This document shows positions 37,176-48,729 of a stretch of 64,000 bases of DNA, piece by piece. Position 1 is the first letter of the stretch; every line of letters begins with the position of its first letter. Source of the stretch: Granulosicoccus sp965214025 (GTDB lineage Bacteria; Pseudomonadota; Gammaproteobacteria; Granulosicoccales; Granulosicoccaceae); the NCBI GenBank assembly GCA_965214025.1, contig CBDCAW010000003.1:10353-74352 (forward strand). Reading direction: 5' to 3'. Position numbers and translations under genes: made by a program. The notes under the pieces are model-generated. The model was not told the origin of the DNA. It saw only the letters and a list, made by a program, of their open reading frames with translations, and made no database searches.

Positions 37176-37708
37176 TACTTCTTCTTCGCTTCTTTCATGA
37201 CCACTCGCTCGCCCTGATAACGAACGCCTTTACCCTTGTAGGGCTCCGGTGGCCGGTAACTGCGGATGTCTGAGGCGACCTGACCCACAATCTGCTTGTT
37301 CGTGCCTGAGACCACGATCTCGGTCTGGCTGGGTGTTTCCACCTTGATTCCTTCAGGTACCTTGTGCACTACCGGATGCGAATAGCCCAACGTCAAGTTC
37401 AGGGAACTGCCTTGAGCCTGGGCACGATACCCAACACCGCGAAGCTCCAGACGCTTTTCGAAACCATCGCTTACCCCGACCACCAGATTGTTCAACAGCG
37501 CGCGCATCGTGCCAGCCATGGCAACGGCAGACTTCTCGTCGCCACGTACACTCACACCCAACACGCCATCCTCCAGCCGAGGTACGACGTCATGATGCAC
37601 GGTGACGTTCTCGGACCCACGCGGGCCCTTCGCACTCACCACCTGGTCCTTAATCGTGATCTCGACGCCTTTCGGCACGTCGATCGGCTGCTTAGCTACG
37701 CGTGACAT
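37175..37708 (-). CDS. rplF: 50S ribosomal protein uL6
   Basis: 177 aa from ATG 37708 (MSRVAKQPIDVPKGVE); ends in PEPYKGKGVRYQGERVVMKE. The longer in-frame extension to 37807 lies in the rpsH 3' end and lacks L6 similarity. Confidence 0.98.
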   Translation of the reverse strand: MSRVAKQPIDVPKGVEITIKDQVVSAKGPRGSENVTVHHDVVPRLEDGVLGVSVRGDEKSAVAMAGTMRALLNNLVVGVSDGFEKRLELRGVGYRAQAQGSSLNLTLGYSHPVVHKVPEGIKVETPSQTEIVVSGTNKQIVGQVASDIRSYRPPEPYKGKGVRYQGERVVMKEAKKK

Positions 37709-37757
37709 GATTCCCGTTCCAACAAATTTCTGACAATGAACGATGCAAACGTCTGCA

Positions 37758-38153
37758 TCACTGAACGGTGCAAAGCACCTCGCCCCCGCAGCCCTTGGCG
37801 CGTGCATCCGAACCGGTCATCACACCTTGTGAGGTGGATATGATCGCGATGCCCAGACCGCCGAGAACTTCCGGAACGTCATCACGTGCCGAGTACTGAC
37901 GAAGCCCCGGTCTGCTGATGCGCTTGATCTTCTCGATGACAGGCTTGCCATCGAAGTACTTGAGCGTGACCGTCAACGTCGGTTTGCCTTCGACACTTCC
38001 CTCGTTAAAGTCCTTCACATAGCCTTCGCTCTTCAAAACGCTGGCTACAGCTGCCTTTAGCTTCGACGCCGGCATCGATACCGACACTTTCTCAGCCTGC
38101 TGACCGTTTCTGATACGGGTCAGCATGTCTGCTATGGGGTCTGACATGCTCAT
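37758..38153 (-). CDS. rpsH: 30S ribosomal protein uS8
   Basis: 131 aa; MSMSDPIADMLTRIRNGQ, KRISRPGLRQYS and a final STSQGVMTGSDARAKGCGG. In E. coli S8 represses the spc operon by binding its mRNA near rplE; I see no clear counterpart site here. Confidence 0.98.
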   Translation of the reverse strand: MSMSDPIADMLTRIRNGQQAEKVSVSMPASKLKAAVASVLKSEGYVKDFNEGSVEGKPTLTVTLKYFDGKPVIEKIKRISRPGLRQYSARDDVPEVLGGLGIAIISTSQGVMTGSDARAKGCGGEVLCTVQ

Positions 38154-38172
38154 TGCTTGTTCTCCAGTTCCT

Positions 38173-38478
38173 CTACCAGCTCGCTTTCACGAGACCTGGA
38201 ACATCACCCCGCATCGCAGCCTCACGCAACTTGTTGCGACTAAGGCCGAACTTACGGTACACACCATGCGGACGCCCGGTAATGCGGCACCGATTTCGCT
38301 GGCGCGATGCTGAGGAATCCCGCGGCAGGCTGGCAAGCGCATTGACAGCCGTCATCTTCTCGTCGTAGGTAACCTCGTCGGAAGCTATGGTCTTCTTCAG
38401 CTCTTCACGGGTCTTGCGAAACTTGCGAACCAGCTTGGTACGGCGTGCTTCGCGCGCAATCATTGATTTCTTGGCCAC
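38173..38478 (-). CDS. rpsN: 30S ribosomal protein uS14 (zinc-free long form)
   Basis: 101 aa; MAKKSMIAREARRTKLV and the C-terminal RCRITGRPHGVYRKFGLSRN. The CxxC pairs of zinc-type S14 are absent, so this is the C-minus form usual in gammaproteobacteria. Confidence 0.98.
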   Translation of the reverse strand: MAKKSMIAREARRTKLVRKFRKTREELKKTIASDEVTYDEKMTAVNALASLPRDSSASRQRNRCRITGRPHGVYRKFGLSRNKLREAAMRGDVPGLVKASW

Positions 38479-38494
38479 AGGGCTTGAACCTCGT

Positions 38495-39034
38495 CTATTG
38501 CCGGAAGGGAAAGCTGAATTTCTTCAGCAGCGCAAGCGCCTCGGCGTCAGTGCCGGCAGACGTCGTGATCGTGATATCCATGCCACGAATGCTGTCGACC
38601 TTGTCGTAGTCGATCTCGGGGAAGATGATCTGTTCCTTTACACCCATGCTGTAGTTGCCGCGTCCGTCGAACGATCGCTGGCTGATCCCTCGAAAGTCCC
38701 GGATGCGCGGTATGGATACCGACACCAGACGATCGAGGAACTCGTACATCCGTGCACGTCGCAGCGTGACCATGCATCCGATCGGGTAGCCGTCGCGGAT
38801 CTTGAACCCGGCGATCGACTTGCGGGCAAGCGTAACCACAGGCTTCTGTCCACAGATCGCGGTCATGTCCCCGAGGGCGTTCTCGAGTACTTTCTTGTCT
38901 CCCACCGCTTCGCCCAAGCCCATGTTCAGGGTAATCTTCTGAATCCGGGGAGCCTGCATGACCGACTTGTACCCGAACTCTTCCATCAACTGAGGAAGGA
39001 CGGTCTCTTGGTAAAATGTTGCTAGTCTGGCCAT
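38495..39034 (-). CDS. rplE: 50S ribosomal protein uL5
   Basis: 179 aa 5S rRNA-binding protein; KITLNMGLGEAVGDKK, KPVVTLARKSIAGFKIRDG and GIKEQIIFPEI-like motif (here GVKEQIIFPEIDYD). Four bases after rplX. Confidence 0.98.
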   Translation of the reverse strand: MARLATFYQETVLPQLMEEFGYKSVMQAPRIQKITLNMGLGEAVGDKKVLENALGDMTAICGQKPVVTLARKSIAGFKIRDGYPIGCMVTLRRARMYEFLDRLVSVSIPRIRDFRGISQRSFDGRGNYSMGVKEQIIFPEIDYDKVDSIRGMDITITTSAGTDAEALALLKKFSFPFRQ

Positions 39035-39038
39035 TTTT

Positions 39039-39353
39039 CTAACCGTCCACCGCTGAGTTATCGGCTTTGAAGAAACGTTCCTTGCGGCCCTCGTCGTTCA
39101 CGCGGAAGCCCACGCGCCCGCCCTGCTTGGAAGCCGGATTGAACAGCGCCACGTTGGAGATATGGATCGACGACTCCTTCTCCTTGATACCACCCGGATC
39201 CCCTGCCTGGGGGTTGCCCTTGGTGTGCTTCTTGATCATGTTGATTCCGCCGACTATCACACGCTCAGCAGTGACAGACTCGACCTTGCCGCGCCTGCCC
39301 TTGTCCTTACCCGCGAGTACGATTACGTCGTCGCCCTGCTTAATTCGATTCAT
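39039..39353 (-). CDS. rplX: 50S ribosomal protein uL24
   Basis: 104 aa; KOW-like motif DDVIVLAGKDKGRRGKV, and GGINMIKKHTKGNPQ. The 101 bp between rplN and rplX is longer than the other spc-operon gaps and holds an 11-bp duplication (39363-39384) just before this start; no strong ribosome-binding site is seen. Confidence 0.97.
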   Translation of the reverse strand: MNRIKQGDDVIVLAGKDKGRRGKVESVTAERVIVGGINMIKKHTKGNPQAGDPGGIKEKESSIHISNVALFNPASKQGGRVGFRVNDEGRKERFFKADNSAVDG

Positions 39354-39454
39354 CTACTGTTTCACCGCTTGTGCACCGCTTGTGCAATACGAACGCGTCG
39401 TGTGCCTGAACGCGTGAGGCTGACCCGGCTGCGCGCTACCAACCCCGACTCTCA

Positions 39455-39823
39455 CTACAGCACCTCAGGTGCAAGCGAGACTATTTTCATGAACTTCTCC
39501 GTGCGCAACTCACGAGTTACCGGACCGAATATGCGGGTACCGATGGGCTCGAGCTTCTGATTGAGAATAACCGCTGCGTTTTGATCGAAGCGAATGGCAG
39601 ACCCATCGCTGCGGCGAATTCCCTTGGCCGTACGCACTACGACAGCGTTGTATACCTCGCCCTTCTTTACGCGCCCGCGGGGAATGGCATCCTTGACACT
39701 GACCTTGATGACGTCACCCACCCGTGCATAACGACGATGCGAACCGCCCAGAACCTTTATGCACTGAACACGTCGTGCACCACTGTTATCCGCCACATTC
39801 AGGACGGTTTGCATTTGAATCAT
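39455..39823 (-). CDS. rplN: 50S ribosomal protein uL14
   Basis: 122 aa; MIQMQTVLNVADNSGARRVQ and the terminal ELRTEKFMKIVSLAPEVL. Subunit interface protein; first gene of the spc part of the cluster. Confidence 0.98.
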   Translation of the reverse strand: MIQMQTVLNVADNSGARRVQCIKVLGGSHRRYARVGDVIKVSVKDAIPRGRVKKGEVYNAVVVRTAKGIRRSDGSAIRFDQNAAVILNQKLEPIGTRIFGPVTRELRTEKFMKIVSLAPEVL

Positions 39824-39912
39824 CGAAAGCTACTCTTCAGGCTTCTTGTTTTCGGTGGCCCGTTGTTCTAGAGCCAGATCCTTATGGCGGGACAATCGGG
39901 AAAGTCAATTCC

Positions 39913-40227
39913 CTACTCGCGCGCTTGTTCCAGAACCTTGTCCAATTTCCAGGTCTTGGTCTTCGAGATGGGCCGACACTCCCTGATTTGCACGACGTCT
40001 CCGGTCCTTACGGTATTTTCCGGATCATGCACATGGTACTTGCGGCTTCGACGCATGTATTTGCCGTAAACCGGATGCTTGATCTGCCGTTCGACCAAAA
40101 CGACCGCCGTCTGCTCCATCAGATTACTCGTAACCCGCCCTATCTCGGTTCGCTGATTACCGCCACTTTCAGGAGCCACAGAGTCAAGTACATCGCCACT
40201 GGCAGCCGTGCTGTTCAACTCGCTCAT
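39913..40227 (-). CDS. rpsQ: 30S ribosomal protein uS17 with N-terminal extension
   Basis: 104 aa from ATG 40227 (MSELNS), three bases beyond the rpmC TGA. The S17 core begins near RTEIGRVTSNLMEQTAVV and contains ERQIKHPVYGKYMRRS and RECRPISKTKTW. About 20 acidic, Ser/Gly-rich residues precede the usual start, compared with 84 aa for E. coli S17. The in-frame ATG at 40236 is also possible. Confidence 0.95.
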   Translation of the reverse strand: MSELNSTAASGDVLDSVAPESGGNQRTEIGRVTSNLMEQTAVVLVERQIKHPVYGKYMRRSRKYHVHDPENTVRTGDVVQIRECRPISKTKTWKLDKVLEQARE

Positions 40228-40228
40228 C

Positions 40229-40456
40229 TCAGGCACCTACCGACTGCTTGTCATTGACCAACTTCTTCTCATGGATAATCGTCTTGATCCTCGCTATCTG
40301 CCGACGAACCCGCTTGTGATTATGCGGTTTGACATCCTGGCCCGAGCCCTTCTGCATCCGCAAGTTGAACTGCTCCCGAAACAAGGCGGTAAGTTCGGTA
40401 GTCAGCTCTTCAACTGACTTCTGTTTCAACTCGTTTTTCATGTCGGTGGCAGCCAT
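40229..40456 (-). CDS. rpmC: 50S ribosomal protein uL29
   Basis: 75 aa from ATG 40456 in a TGATG overlap with the rplP stop, or 70 aa from ATG 40441 (MKNELKQKS). Core motif LREQFNLRMQ-like (FREQFNLRMQKGSGQ) and ARIKTIIHEKK. Sits at the exit tunnel and docks trigger factor and SRP. Slightly longer than the usual 63-66 aa. Confidence 0.95.
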   Translation of the reverse strand: MAATDMKNELKQKSVEELTTELTALFREQFNLRMQKGSGQDVKPHNHKRVRRQIARIKTIIHEKKLVNDKQSVGA

Positions 40457-40869
40457 CACGCCAGTGTCCTGCTAACGAAAGCGGTCTGAATCGGCAGCTT
40501 CGCCGCCGCCAGTGAGAAAGCCTCACGAGCTATCTGCTCGGTGACGCCTTCCATCTCATAAAGCATCTTGCCCGGCTGAATCTTGGCCACCCAGTATTCG
40601 ACATTCCCCTTGCCCTTGCCCATCCTCACCTCGATCGGTTTCTTGGTCACAGGCGTATCGGGAAAGATTCGAATCCAGATTTTACCTCCGCGCTTTATAT
40701 GGCGAGTCATCGCACGCCGCGCAGACTCTATCTGCCTCGCGGTGAGCCGGCCACGACCAACGGCCTTGAGACCGTACTCACCGAAGCTCACCTTGTTGCC
40801 TGACTGCGCCAGACCACGGTTGCGCCCGGTCTGTTGCTTTCGAAACTTAGTACGTTTGGGTTGAAGCAT
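40456..40869 (-). CDS. rplP: 50S ribosomal protein uL16
   Basis: 137 aa; MLQPKRTKFRKQQTGRNRG, then IFPDTPVTKKPIEVRMGKGKG and the WVAKIQPGKMLYEMEGV segment. Contacts A-site tRNA. Confidence 0.98.
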   Translation of the reverse strand: MLQPKRTKFRKQQTGRNRGLAQSGNKVSFGEYGLKAVGRGRLTARQIESARRAMTRHIKRGGKIWIRIFPDTPVTKKPIEVRMGKGKGNVEYWVAKIQPGKMLYEMEGVTEQIAREAFSLAAAKLPIQTAFVSRTLA

Positions 40870-40887
40870 TGCTACTCTTTCCGTGCC

Positions 40888-41571
40888 TTATTTGGAGGAC
40901 GTGTTGCTGACCGCTTTCGCGCGCTTGTCTTCCAGATCGAATACCTCACCGTGGCAGATCCAGACCTTGATGCCGATGACACCATACGTGGTGTGCGCTT
41001 CGGCAACGCCGTAATCAATATCAGCTCGCAGCGTGTGCAGCGGGACTCGTCCGTCGTGGTACCACTCGCGACGTGCTATTTCTGCTCCGTTCAGCCGACC
41101 GGAAACCGCAATTTTCACGCCTTGCGCACCGAGCCGCATCGTATTGGTCAGAACGCGCTTCATGGCGCGACGAAACATGACACGGCGCTCCAGCTGCTGC
41201 GCGACACCCTCCGCTACCAGCTGCGCATCCAGCTCGGGCTTGCGAATTTCCGCAATATTGATCTTGATGTTGTTGATATTCAGATTGAGCATCGGAGCTA
41301 TCTTTCGTCTCAGACGCTCGACGTCCTCGCCCTTCTTGCCGATCACGATGCCCGGACGCGCAGAATGGATGGTTATGATCACCGACCGCGCCGGACGGTG
41401 GATCTGTATACGACTGACCGATGCATGCGACAGTTCCTTCTTCAGGAACTTGCGCACCATGATGTCATCGTTCAGATAATCTGCGTAATCCTCGTTGTTC
41501 GCGTACCAGGTCGAATTCCAGTCACTGGAAATACCCAGACGAATGCCGATCGGATGTACTTTTTGACCCAT
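40888..41571 (-). CDS. rpsC: 30S ribosomal protein uS3
   Basis: 227 aa; MGQKVHPIGIRLGISSDWN, KH domain GIVIGKKGEDVERLR, and SGRLNGAEIARREWYHDGRVPLHTL split over the C-terminal domain. Forms the mRNA entry site. Confidence 0.98.
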   Translation of the reverse strand: MGQKVHPIGIRLGISSDWNSTWYANNEDYADYLNDDIMVRKFLKKELSHASVSRIQIHRPARSVIITIHSARPGIVIGKKGEDVERLRRKIAPMLNLNINNIKINIAEIRKPELDAQLVAEGVAQQLERRVMFRRAMKRVLTNTMRLGAQGVKIAVSGRLNGAEIARREWYHDGRVPLHTLRADIDYGVAEAHTTYGVIGIKVWICHGEVFDLEDKRAKAVSNTSSK

Positions 41572-41586
41572 GCTTGCAAATACTCC

Positions 41587-41919
41587 CTACCGGTCCGATA
41601 CCGTCACGGTAATGTGACAGGTACGCTTGAGAATTCGATTCGCACGACCCTTGGCCCGTGCCCTTAGACGCTTCATGGTCGGACCTTCATTGACCTGCAC
41701 CGCCATCACCTTCAGCTCATCGATGTCAGCGCCTTCGTTATGTTCGGCATTCGCGATGGCGCTATCCACGAGGCGCTTCATGATTGCACCCGCCTTCTTG
41801 TCGCTGAACGTCAGGAGCTCCAGAGCACCCTCGACCGGCAGCCCGCGAATCTGGTCTGCAACCAGTCGGGCCTTCTGCGCGGAAATTCGCGCCATCTTCA
41901 ATGTTGAATCGACTTGCAT
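41587..41919 (-). CDS. rplV: 50S ribosomal protein uL22
   Basis: 110 aa from ATG 41919 (MQVDSTLKMARISAQKARL). The loop RLRARAKGRANRILKRTCH reaches the exit tunnel, where changes affect macrolide action; nothing unusual there. A longer frame to 42024 overlaps rpsS and is rejected. Confidence 0.97.
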   Translation of the reverse strand: MQVDSTLKMARISAQKARLVADQIRGLPVEGALELLTFSDKKAGAIMKRLVDSAIANAEHNEGADIDELKVMAVQVNEGPTMKRLRARAKGRANRILKRTCHITVTVSDR

Positions 41920-41971
41920 TATGTTTGTTCGCTCGTAGCTGTTGCTCGACCCGACGCCAGAAGTTCGGCGG

Positions 41972-42244
41972 CTAGCGAGACTTCTTGTCGGCGACGTGAC
42001 CCTTGTAGGTCCGCGTGGCGGCAAACTCGCCGAGCTTGTGCCCGACCATGTTTTCCGAAACCAGCACCGGTACGTGCTGCCGTCCGTTGTGCACCGCTAT
42101 CGTCAATCCCACCATATCGGGAAGGATCATCGAACGACGCGACCAGGTACGAATCGGACGCTTGCTGTTACTCGCTCTCGCCTCGTCAATCTTCGCTACC
42201 AGGTGATGATCGACAAACGGGCCTTTCTTCAGTGAACGTGGCAC
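41972..42244 (-). CDS. rpsS: 30S ribosomal protein uS19
   Basis: 90 aa; MPRSLKKGPFVDHHLVAKI, RRSMILPDMVGLTIAVHNG and VSENMVGHKLGEFAATRTY. Head protein of the 30S subunit. Confidence 0.98.
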   Translation of the reverse strand: MPRSLKKGPFVDHHLVAKIDEARASNSKRPIRTWSRRSMILPDMVGLTIAVHNGRQHVPVLVSENMVGHKLGEFAATRTYKGHVADKKSR

Positions 42245-42254
42245 GGCTCTTCCT

Positions 42255-43082
42255 CTATTTCTTGCTGCGGCGGCGAACGATCATGCCATCGGTACGCTTG
42301 TTCGAACGTGTCTTGTGGCCTTTCGTAGGCGTACCCCAGGGGCTTACCGGGTGCCGCCCGCCAGACGTTCGGCCTTCGCCACCACCATGCGGATGGTCGA
42401 CAGGGTTCATGGCAACGCCGCGGACGGTTGGCCGAACACCTTTCCATCGAGTGGCTCCCGCCTTGCCAAGCTTGCGCAGGCTGTGTTCACCATTGCCCAC
42501 CTCACCGATCGTGGCTCGACAATCAGAAAGGACACGCCGGGTCTCGCCCGATCGCAAACGGACGGTTGCGTACTGACCCTCTCTGGCGACCAGCTGAGCA
42601 GCCCCACCGGCACTACGCACCATCTGCGCGCCGCGTGCAGGTTTCAACTCCAGACAATGCACCGTGCTGCCCACCGGAATATTCGACAATGGCAGGCAAT
42701 TGCCGGTCTTTATCGGGGCTTCGCGGCCCGAGACGACCTTGTCACCCGCCTTCACGCCCTTGGGGGCCAGCATGTAGCGGCGTTCTCCATCGGCGTACTT
42801 GAGCAAAGCGATATGTGCCGTGCGATTCGGGTCATACTCGAGCCGTTCGATTTCAGCGACGATACCGTCCTTGTCACGCTTGAAGTCGATGACGCGGTAG
42901 CGACGCTTGTGCCCACCGCCAATGTGGCGCTGGGTTATTCGACCCTTGTTGTTTCTGCCACCTGACTTGGAAAGACTTTCGACCAGAGGCTCGAACGGAC
43001 CTTCCTTGGAAAGGTCCTTAGTTGTGACCGCGACCTGAAATCGGCGGCCCGGAGACGTCGGTTTGGATTTGACCAGTGCCAT
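42255..43082 (-). CDS. rplB: 50S ribosomal protein uL2
   Basis: 275 aa; core GRNNKGRITQRHIGGGHKR and the peptidyl-transferase-region motif AMNPVDHPHGGGEGR with its conserved His. Normal length. Confidence 0.99.
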   Translation of the reverse strand: MALVKSKPTSPGRRFQVAVTTKDLSKEGPFEPLVESLSKSGGRNNKGRITQRHIGGGHKRRYRVIDFKRDKDGIVAEIERLEYDPNRTAHIALLKYADGERRYMLAPKGVKAGDKVVSGREAPIKTGNCLPLSNIPVGSTVHCLELKPARGAQMVRSAGGAAQLVAREGQYATVRLRSGETRRVLSDCRATIGEVGNGEHSLRKLGKAGATRWKGVRPTVRGVAMNPVDHPHGGGEGRTSGGRHPVSPWGTPTKGHKTRSNKRTDGMIVRRRSKK

Positions 43083-43100
43083 GATTTTCTATTCCGCTTC

Positions 43101-43400
43101 TCAGCTACCGATTGACATGAAGTCGATGTCCTGGCCTTCAGCCAGCCGGACAACCGCCTTCTTCCAGTCGGATCGCTTGCCGGTACCTGCGGCAAACCGC
43201 TTTGTCTTGCCCTTGACATTGAGCATTTGCACACTCTTCACATTGACATCAAAAAGCTTCTCTACAGCGCGGCGCACCTCGAGCTTGTTGGCATCGGCTG
43301 CTACCCTGAAGGTATGCCGTCCACTCATTTCAGATGCCAGCGCACTCTTTTCGGACACATGCGGGGTGAGCAGGATCTGGTACAGGCGTTGATCATTCAT
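43101..43400 (-). CDS. rplW: 50S ribosomal protein uL23
   Basis: 99 aa; MNDQRLYQILLTPHVSEKSA, then KLFDVNVKSVQMLNVKGK. Exit-tunnel protein that docks trigger factor and SRP. Overlaps the rplD 3' end by four bases. Confidence 0.98.
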   Translation of the reverse strand: MNDQRLYQILLTPHVSEKSALASEMSGRHTFRVAADANKLEVRRAVEKLFDVNVKSVQMLNVKGKTKRFAAGTGKRSDWKKAVVRLAEGQDIDFMSIGS

Positions 43401-43999
43401 GCAAGACGCTCCTCTAGCTGCTTGATGGCTGCCTGCGTGGTGATGATGTGCGGGAACCTCACCAGACTGACCGGATCGATTCCATCCACGTCGAGCACTT
43501 GCACGTTGCGTAGATTGCGACTGGCCAGATAGACAGAGTCGGTGACGTTGTCGAGCAGAATGAGTACCTTGTTCACCCCGAGCTCTGCCAACTTGCCTTG
43601 CATGAGCCTTGTCTTCGGCTCGGCAATGGTGAGTTCGTCCAGAATCAACAGCCGATCGTCAGCAGCCAACTTCGAGAGAATCGAGCGCATTGCACCGCGA
43701 TACATCTTCTTGTTGACCTTCTGCGTGTAATCGCGTGGCTTGGCGGCGAATGTGACACCACCACCCGTCCAGATCGGCCCGCGTGAGGTACCTGCACGGG
43801 CTCGACCGGTACCTTTCTGCCGCCAGGGCTTGGCTCCTCCGCCCCGCACTTCAGAGCGTGTTTTCTGAGCGGAAGTACCTGCTCTACCACCAGCCAGATA
43901 GGCGGTGACGATCTGGTGCACCAGCCCTTCGTTGTAGTTCACACCGAATACCGTATCGGATACCGAAACGGACCCGCCGCTATGGGTTTTGAGATCCAT
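43397..43999 (-). CDS. rplD: 50S ribosomal protein uL4
   Basis: 200 aa; tunnel loop GGGAKPWRQKGTGRARAGT. In E. coli free L4 represses the S10 operon through its leader. Here the candidate leader lies before rplC rather than before rpsJ. Confidence 0.98.
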   Translation of the reverse strand: MDLKTHSGGSVSVSDTVFGVNYNEGLVHQIVTAYLAGGRAGTSAQKTRSEVRGGGAKPWRQKGTGRARAGTSRGPIWTGGGVTFAAKPRDYTQKVNKKMYRGAMRSILSKLAADDRLLILDELTIAEPKTRLMQGKLAELGVNKVLILLDNVTDSVYLASRNLRNVQVLDVDGIDPVSLVRFPHIITTQAAIKQLEERLA

Positions 44000-44004
44000 G
44001 TGGC

Positions 44005-44658
44005 TCAGCTCTTCGCGTTCTTGTGCTTCATGGCAGGCTGCACGATGACATCGCCGCCTTCGGGACCGGGAACCGGACCCTTGATGAGAATGACCTCTCG
44101 CCCTTCGTCGATACGGACGACGGTCAGGTTCTGCGTGGTAGTACGTACGTTACCCATGTGACCCGCCATTTTCTTGCCCTTGAAAACGCGACCCGGGGTC
44201 TGGTTTTGGCCGATCGAGCCGGGAGCGCGATGAGACAGGGAGTTGCCGTGGGTGGCATCCTGCATCTGAAAGTTATGGCGCTTCACACCGCCGGCAAAGC
44301 CCTTGCCGATACTGGTGCCGATGACATCAACTTTCTGACCGGCCTCGAACAGCTCCAGACCGAAGTCGCCGCCGACTGCCAGTTCGCCGGCCTCCACACC
44401 CTCCAGACGAAACTCCCACAGACCACGACCCGCCTCGGCGCCCGCCTTGGCAAAATGGCCGATCTGAGCCTTGCTCAGGTGATTGGTTTTTCGCGTTCCG
44501 GACGTTACCTGCACTGCCTCGTAACCGTCGGACTCAGCGGTCTTCAAGGCCGTGATGCGATTCCGGGACACTTCGATGACGGTCACGGGCGTAGCACGAC
44601 CGCTGTCGTCGAAGACTCGCGTCATGCCGAGTTTTCGGCCAACCACACCCAAAGTCAT
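44005..44658 (-). CDS. rplC: 50S ribosomal protein uL3
   Basis: 217 aa from ATG 44658 (MTLGVVGRKLGMTRVFDD), with GGAGAAAG just upstream. Core GTSIGKGFAGGVKRHNFQ and RVFKGKKMAGHMGN, whose Gln is methylated by PrmB in relatives. The frame stays open upstream to 44865, but that part is unlike L3 and is treated as leader. Confidence 0.98.
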   Translation of the reverse strand: MTLGVVGRKLGMTRVFDDSGRATPVTVIEVSRNRITALKTAESDGYEAVQVTSGTRKTNHLSKAQIGHFAKAGAEAGRGLWEFRLEGVEAGELAVGGDFGLELFEAGQKVDVIGTSIGKGFAGGVKRHNFQMQDATHGNSLSHRAPGSIGQNQTPGRVFKGKKMAGHMGNVRTTTQNLTVVRIDEGREVILIKGPVPGPEGGDVIVQPAMKHKNAKS

Positions 44659-44872
44659 AACTTTCTCCAACACTCGCAAAGAGCCAGGCCCCCTGAGGGC
44701 CGACTCACAAGGCACGCCATACGAAGACATGCATTCACATTCAAAAGGGGCAATGTTCTGCCGGGTTTCTGCCGCCGGCTTGTCTGACGCTTGCCTGTGC
44801 AAGGTGACGAGCAACTCGACCAGGCTTTCGCGCCTGGACCGAAAAGCAGATTTCAGACCTGCCAAACGTCAA

Positions 44873-44900
44873 GACCCAGCAAGGAAAACCTTGCCGGGTC
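44873..44900 (-). promoter_or_regulatory. Hairpin in the rplC leader
   Basis: Inverted repeat of GACCC then GCAAGG against CCTTGC then GGGTC, with one mismatch and a 4-nt loop. It begins about 10 nt after the predicted transcription start. No T-tract follows directly, so a regulatory or mRNA-stabilising role is more likely than termination. Confidence 0.7.
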
Positions 44901-44912
44901 AGGTAGCCCAGC

Positions 44913-44942
44913 ATTATAACAAGCAGATGAATCTAATTACAA
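44913..44942 (-). promoter_or_regulatory. Sigma-70 promoter with extended -10, before rplC
   Basis: Minus strand TTGTAA (44937-44942), 18 nt, TATAAT (44913-44918) with TG one base upstream of the -10 (extended -10). Perfect -10 consensus in a GC-rich genome. Confidence 0.7.
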
Positions 44943-44984
44943 TGCGGTTTCACTGCTATTTGGCGATCGATCAATGACGCTCGA

Positions 44985-45299
44985 TCAGTTCAGCTTGATC
45001 TGAACGTCAACGCCTGCGGCAAGGTCCAGCTTCATCAAGGCATCCACGGTCTTCTCCGTCGGATCGACAATGTCCATCAGGCGCTTGTGGGTACGAATTT
45101 CATACTGGTCACGGGCATCCTTGTTGACGTGCGGTGATACGAGGATCGTGAACCGCTCCTTCTTGGTCGGCAACGGAATGGGCCCGAGGACCCGCGCTCC
45201 AGTGCGCTTGGCGGTTTCCAGGATTTCCTTTGCCGAACGGTCGATCAACCGATGATCGAACGCCTTCAAGCGGATCCGGATGGTTTGATTGCCTGCCAT
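44985..45299 (-). CDS. rpsJ: 30S ribosomal protein uS10 (NusE)
   Basis: 104 aa; IRIRLKAFDHRLIDRSAKEI, GPIPLPTKKERFT and RTHKRLMDIVDPTEKTVDAL. Also NusE in antitermination. It follows tuf by 19 bp and so is probably transcribed with the str operon rather than with rplC. Confidence 0.98.
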   Translation of the reverse strand: MAGNQTIRIRLKAFDHRLIDRSAKEILETAKRTGARVLGPIPLPTKKERFTILVSPHVNKDARDQYEIRTHKRLMDIVDPTEKTVDALMKLDLAAGVDVQIKLN

Positions 45300-45318
45300 G
45301 ATTGTCTACTCGCCAGTT

Positions 45319-46509
<1,191 letters not shown>

Positions 46510-46537
46510 CACTAGCTCCTGTCGATTGTCAATTGCT

Positions 46538-46566
46538 CTGCGAGGGCGGTAGCGCCGCCTTCGCAG
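46538..46566 (-). promoter_or_regulatory. Hairpin in the fusA-tuf gap
   Basis: Inverted repeat: CTGCGA and GGCGG pair with CCGCC and TCGCAG around a 5-nt loop. It is followed on the minus strand by AATTGACAATC rather than a T-tract, so it may tune tuf expression or stabilise processed mRNA. A smaller GGGG/CCCC hairpin lies at 46582-46592. Confidence 0.6.
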
Positions 46567-46604
46567 AAGCATTATCTGTCTGGGGCAACCCCTGGAAGGA
46601 GTCG

Positions 46605-48695
<2,091 letters not shown>

Positions 48696-48729
48696 TAACG
48701 GTAGCCGAAAACAATCACACGAAAGATGG

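Larger units (their letters stand above)
44659..44984 (-). promoter_or_regulatory. rpsJ-rplC intergenic leader region of the S10 cluster
   Basis: 326 bp without a gene, where relatives have a few dozen. It contains a strong promoter (44913-44942), then the hairpin at 44873-44900, and a small GC hairpin near 44683-44699. It may be the true 5' leader of rplC-rplQ. Confidence 0.6.

Noticed and set aside
44659..44865. In-frame N-terminal extension of rplC
   Set aside because: L3 normally begins at the MTLGVVGRK start, which has a good ribosome-binding site; the upstream part has no L3 similarity and is better read as leader.
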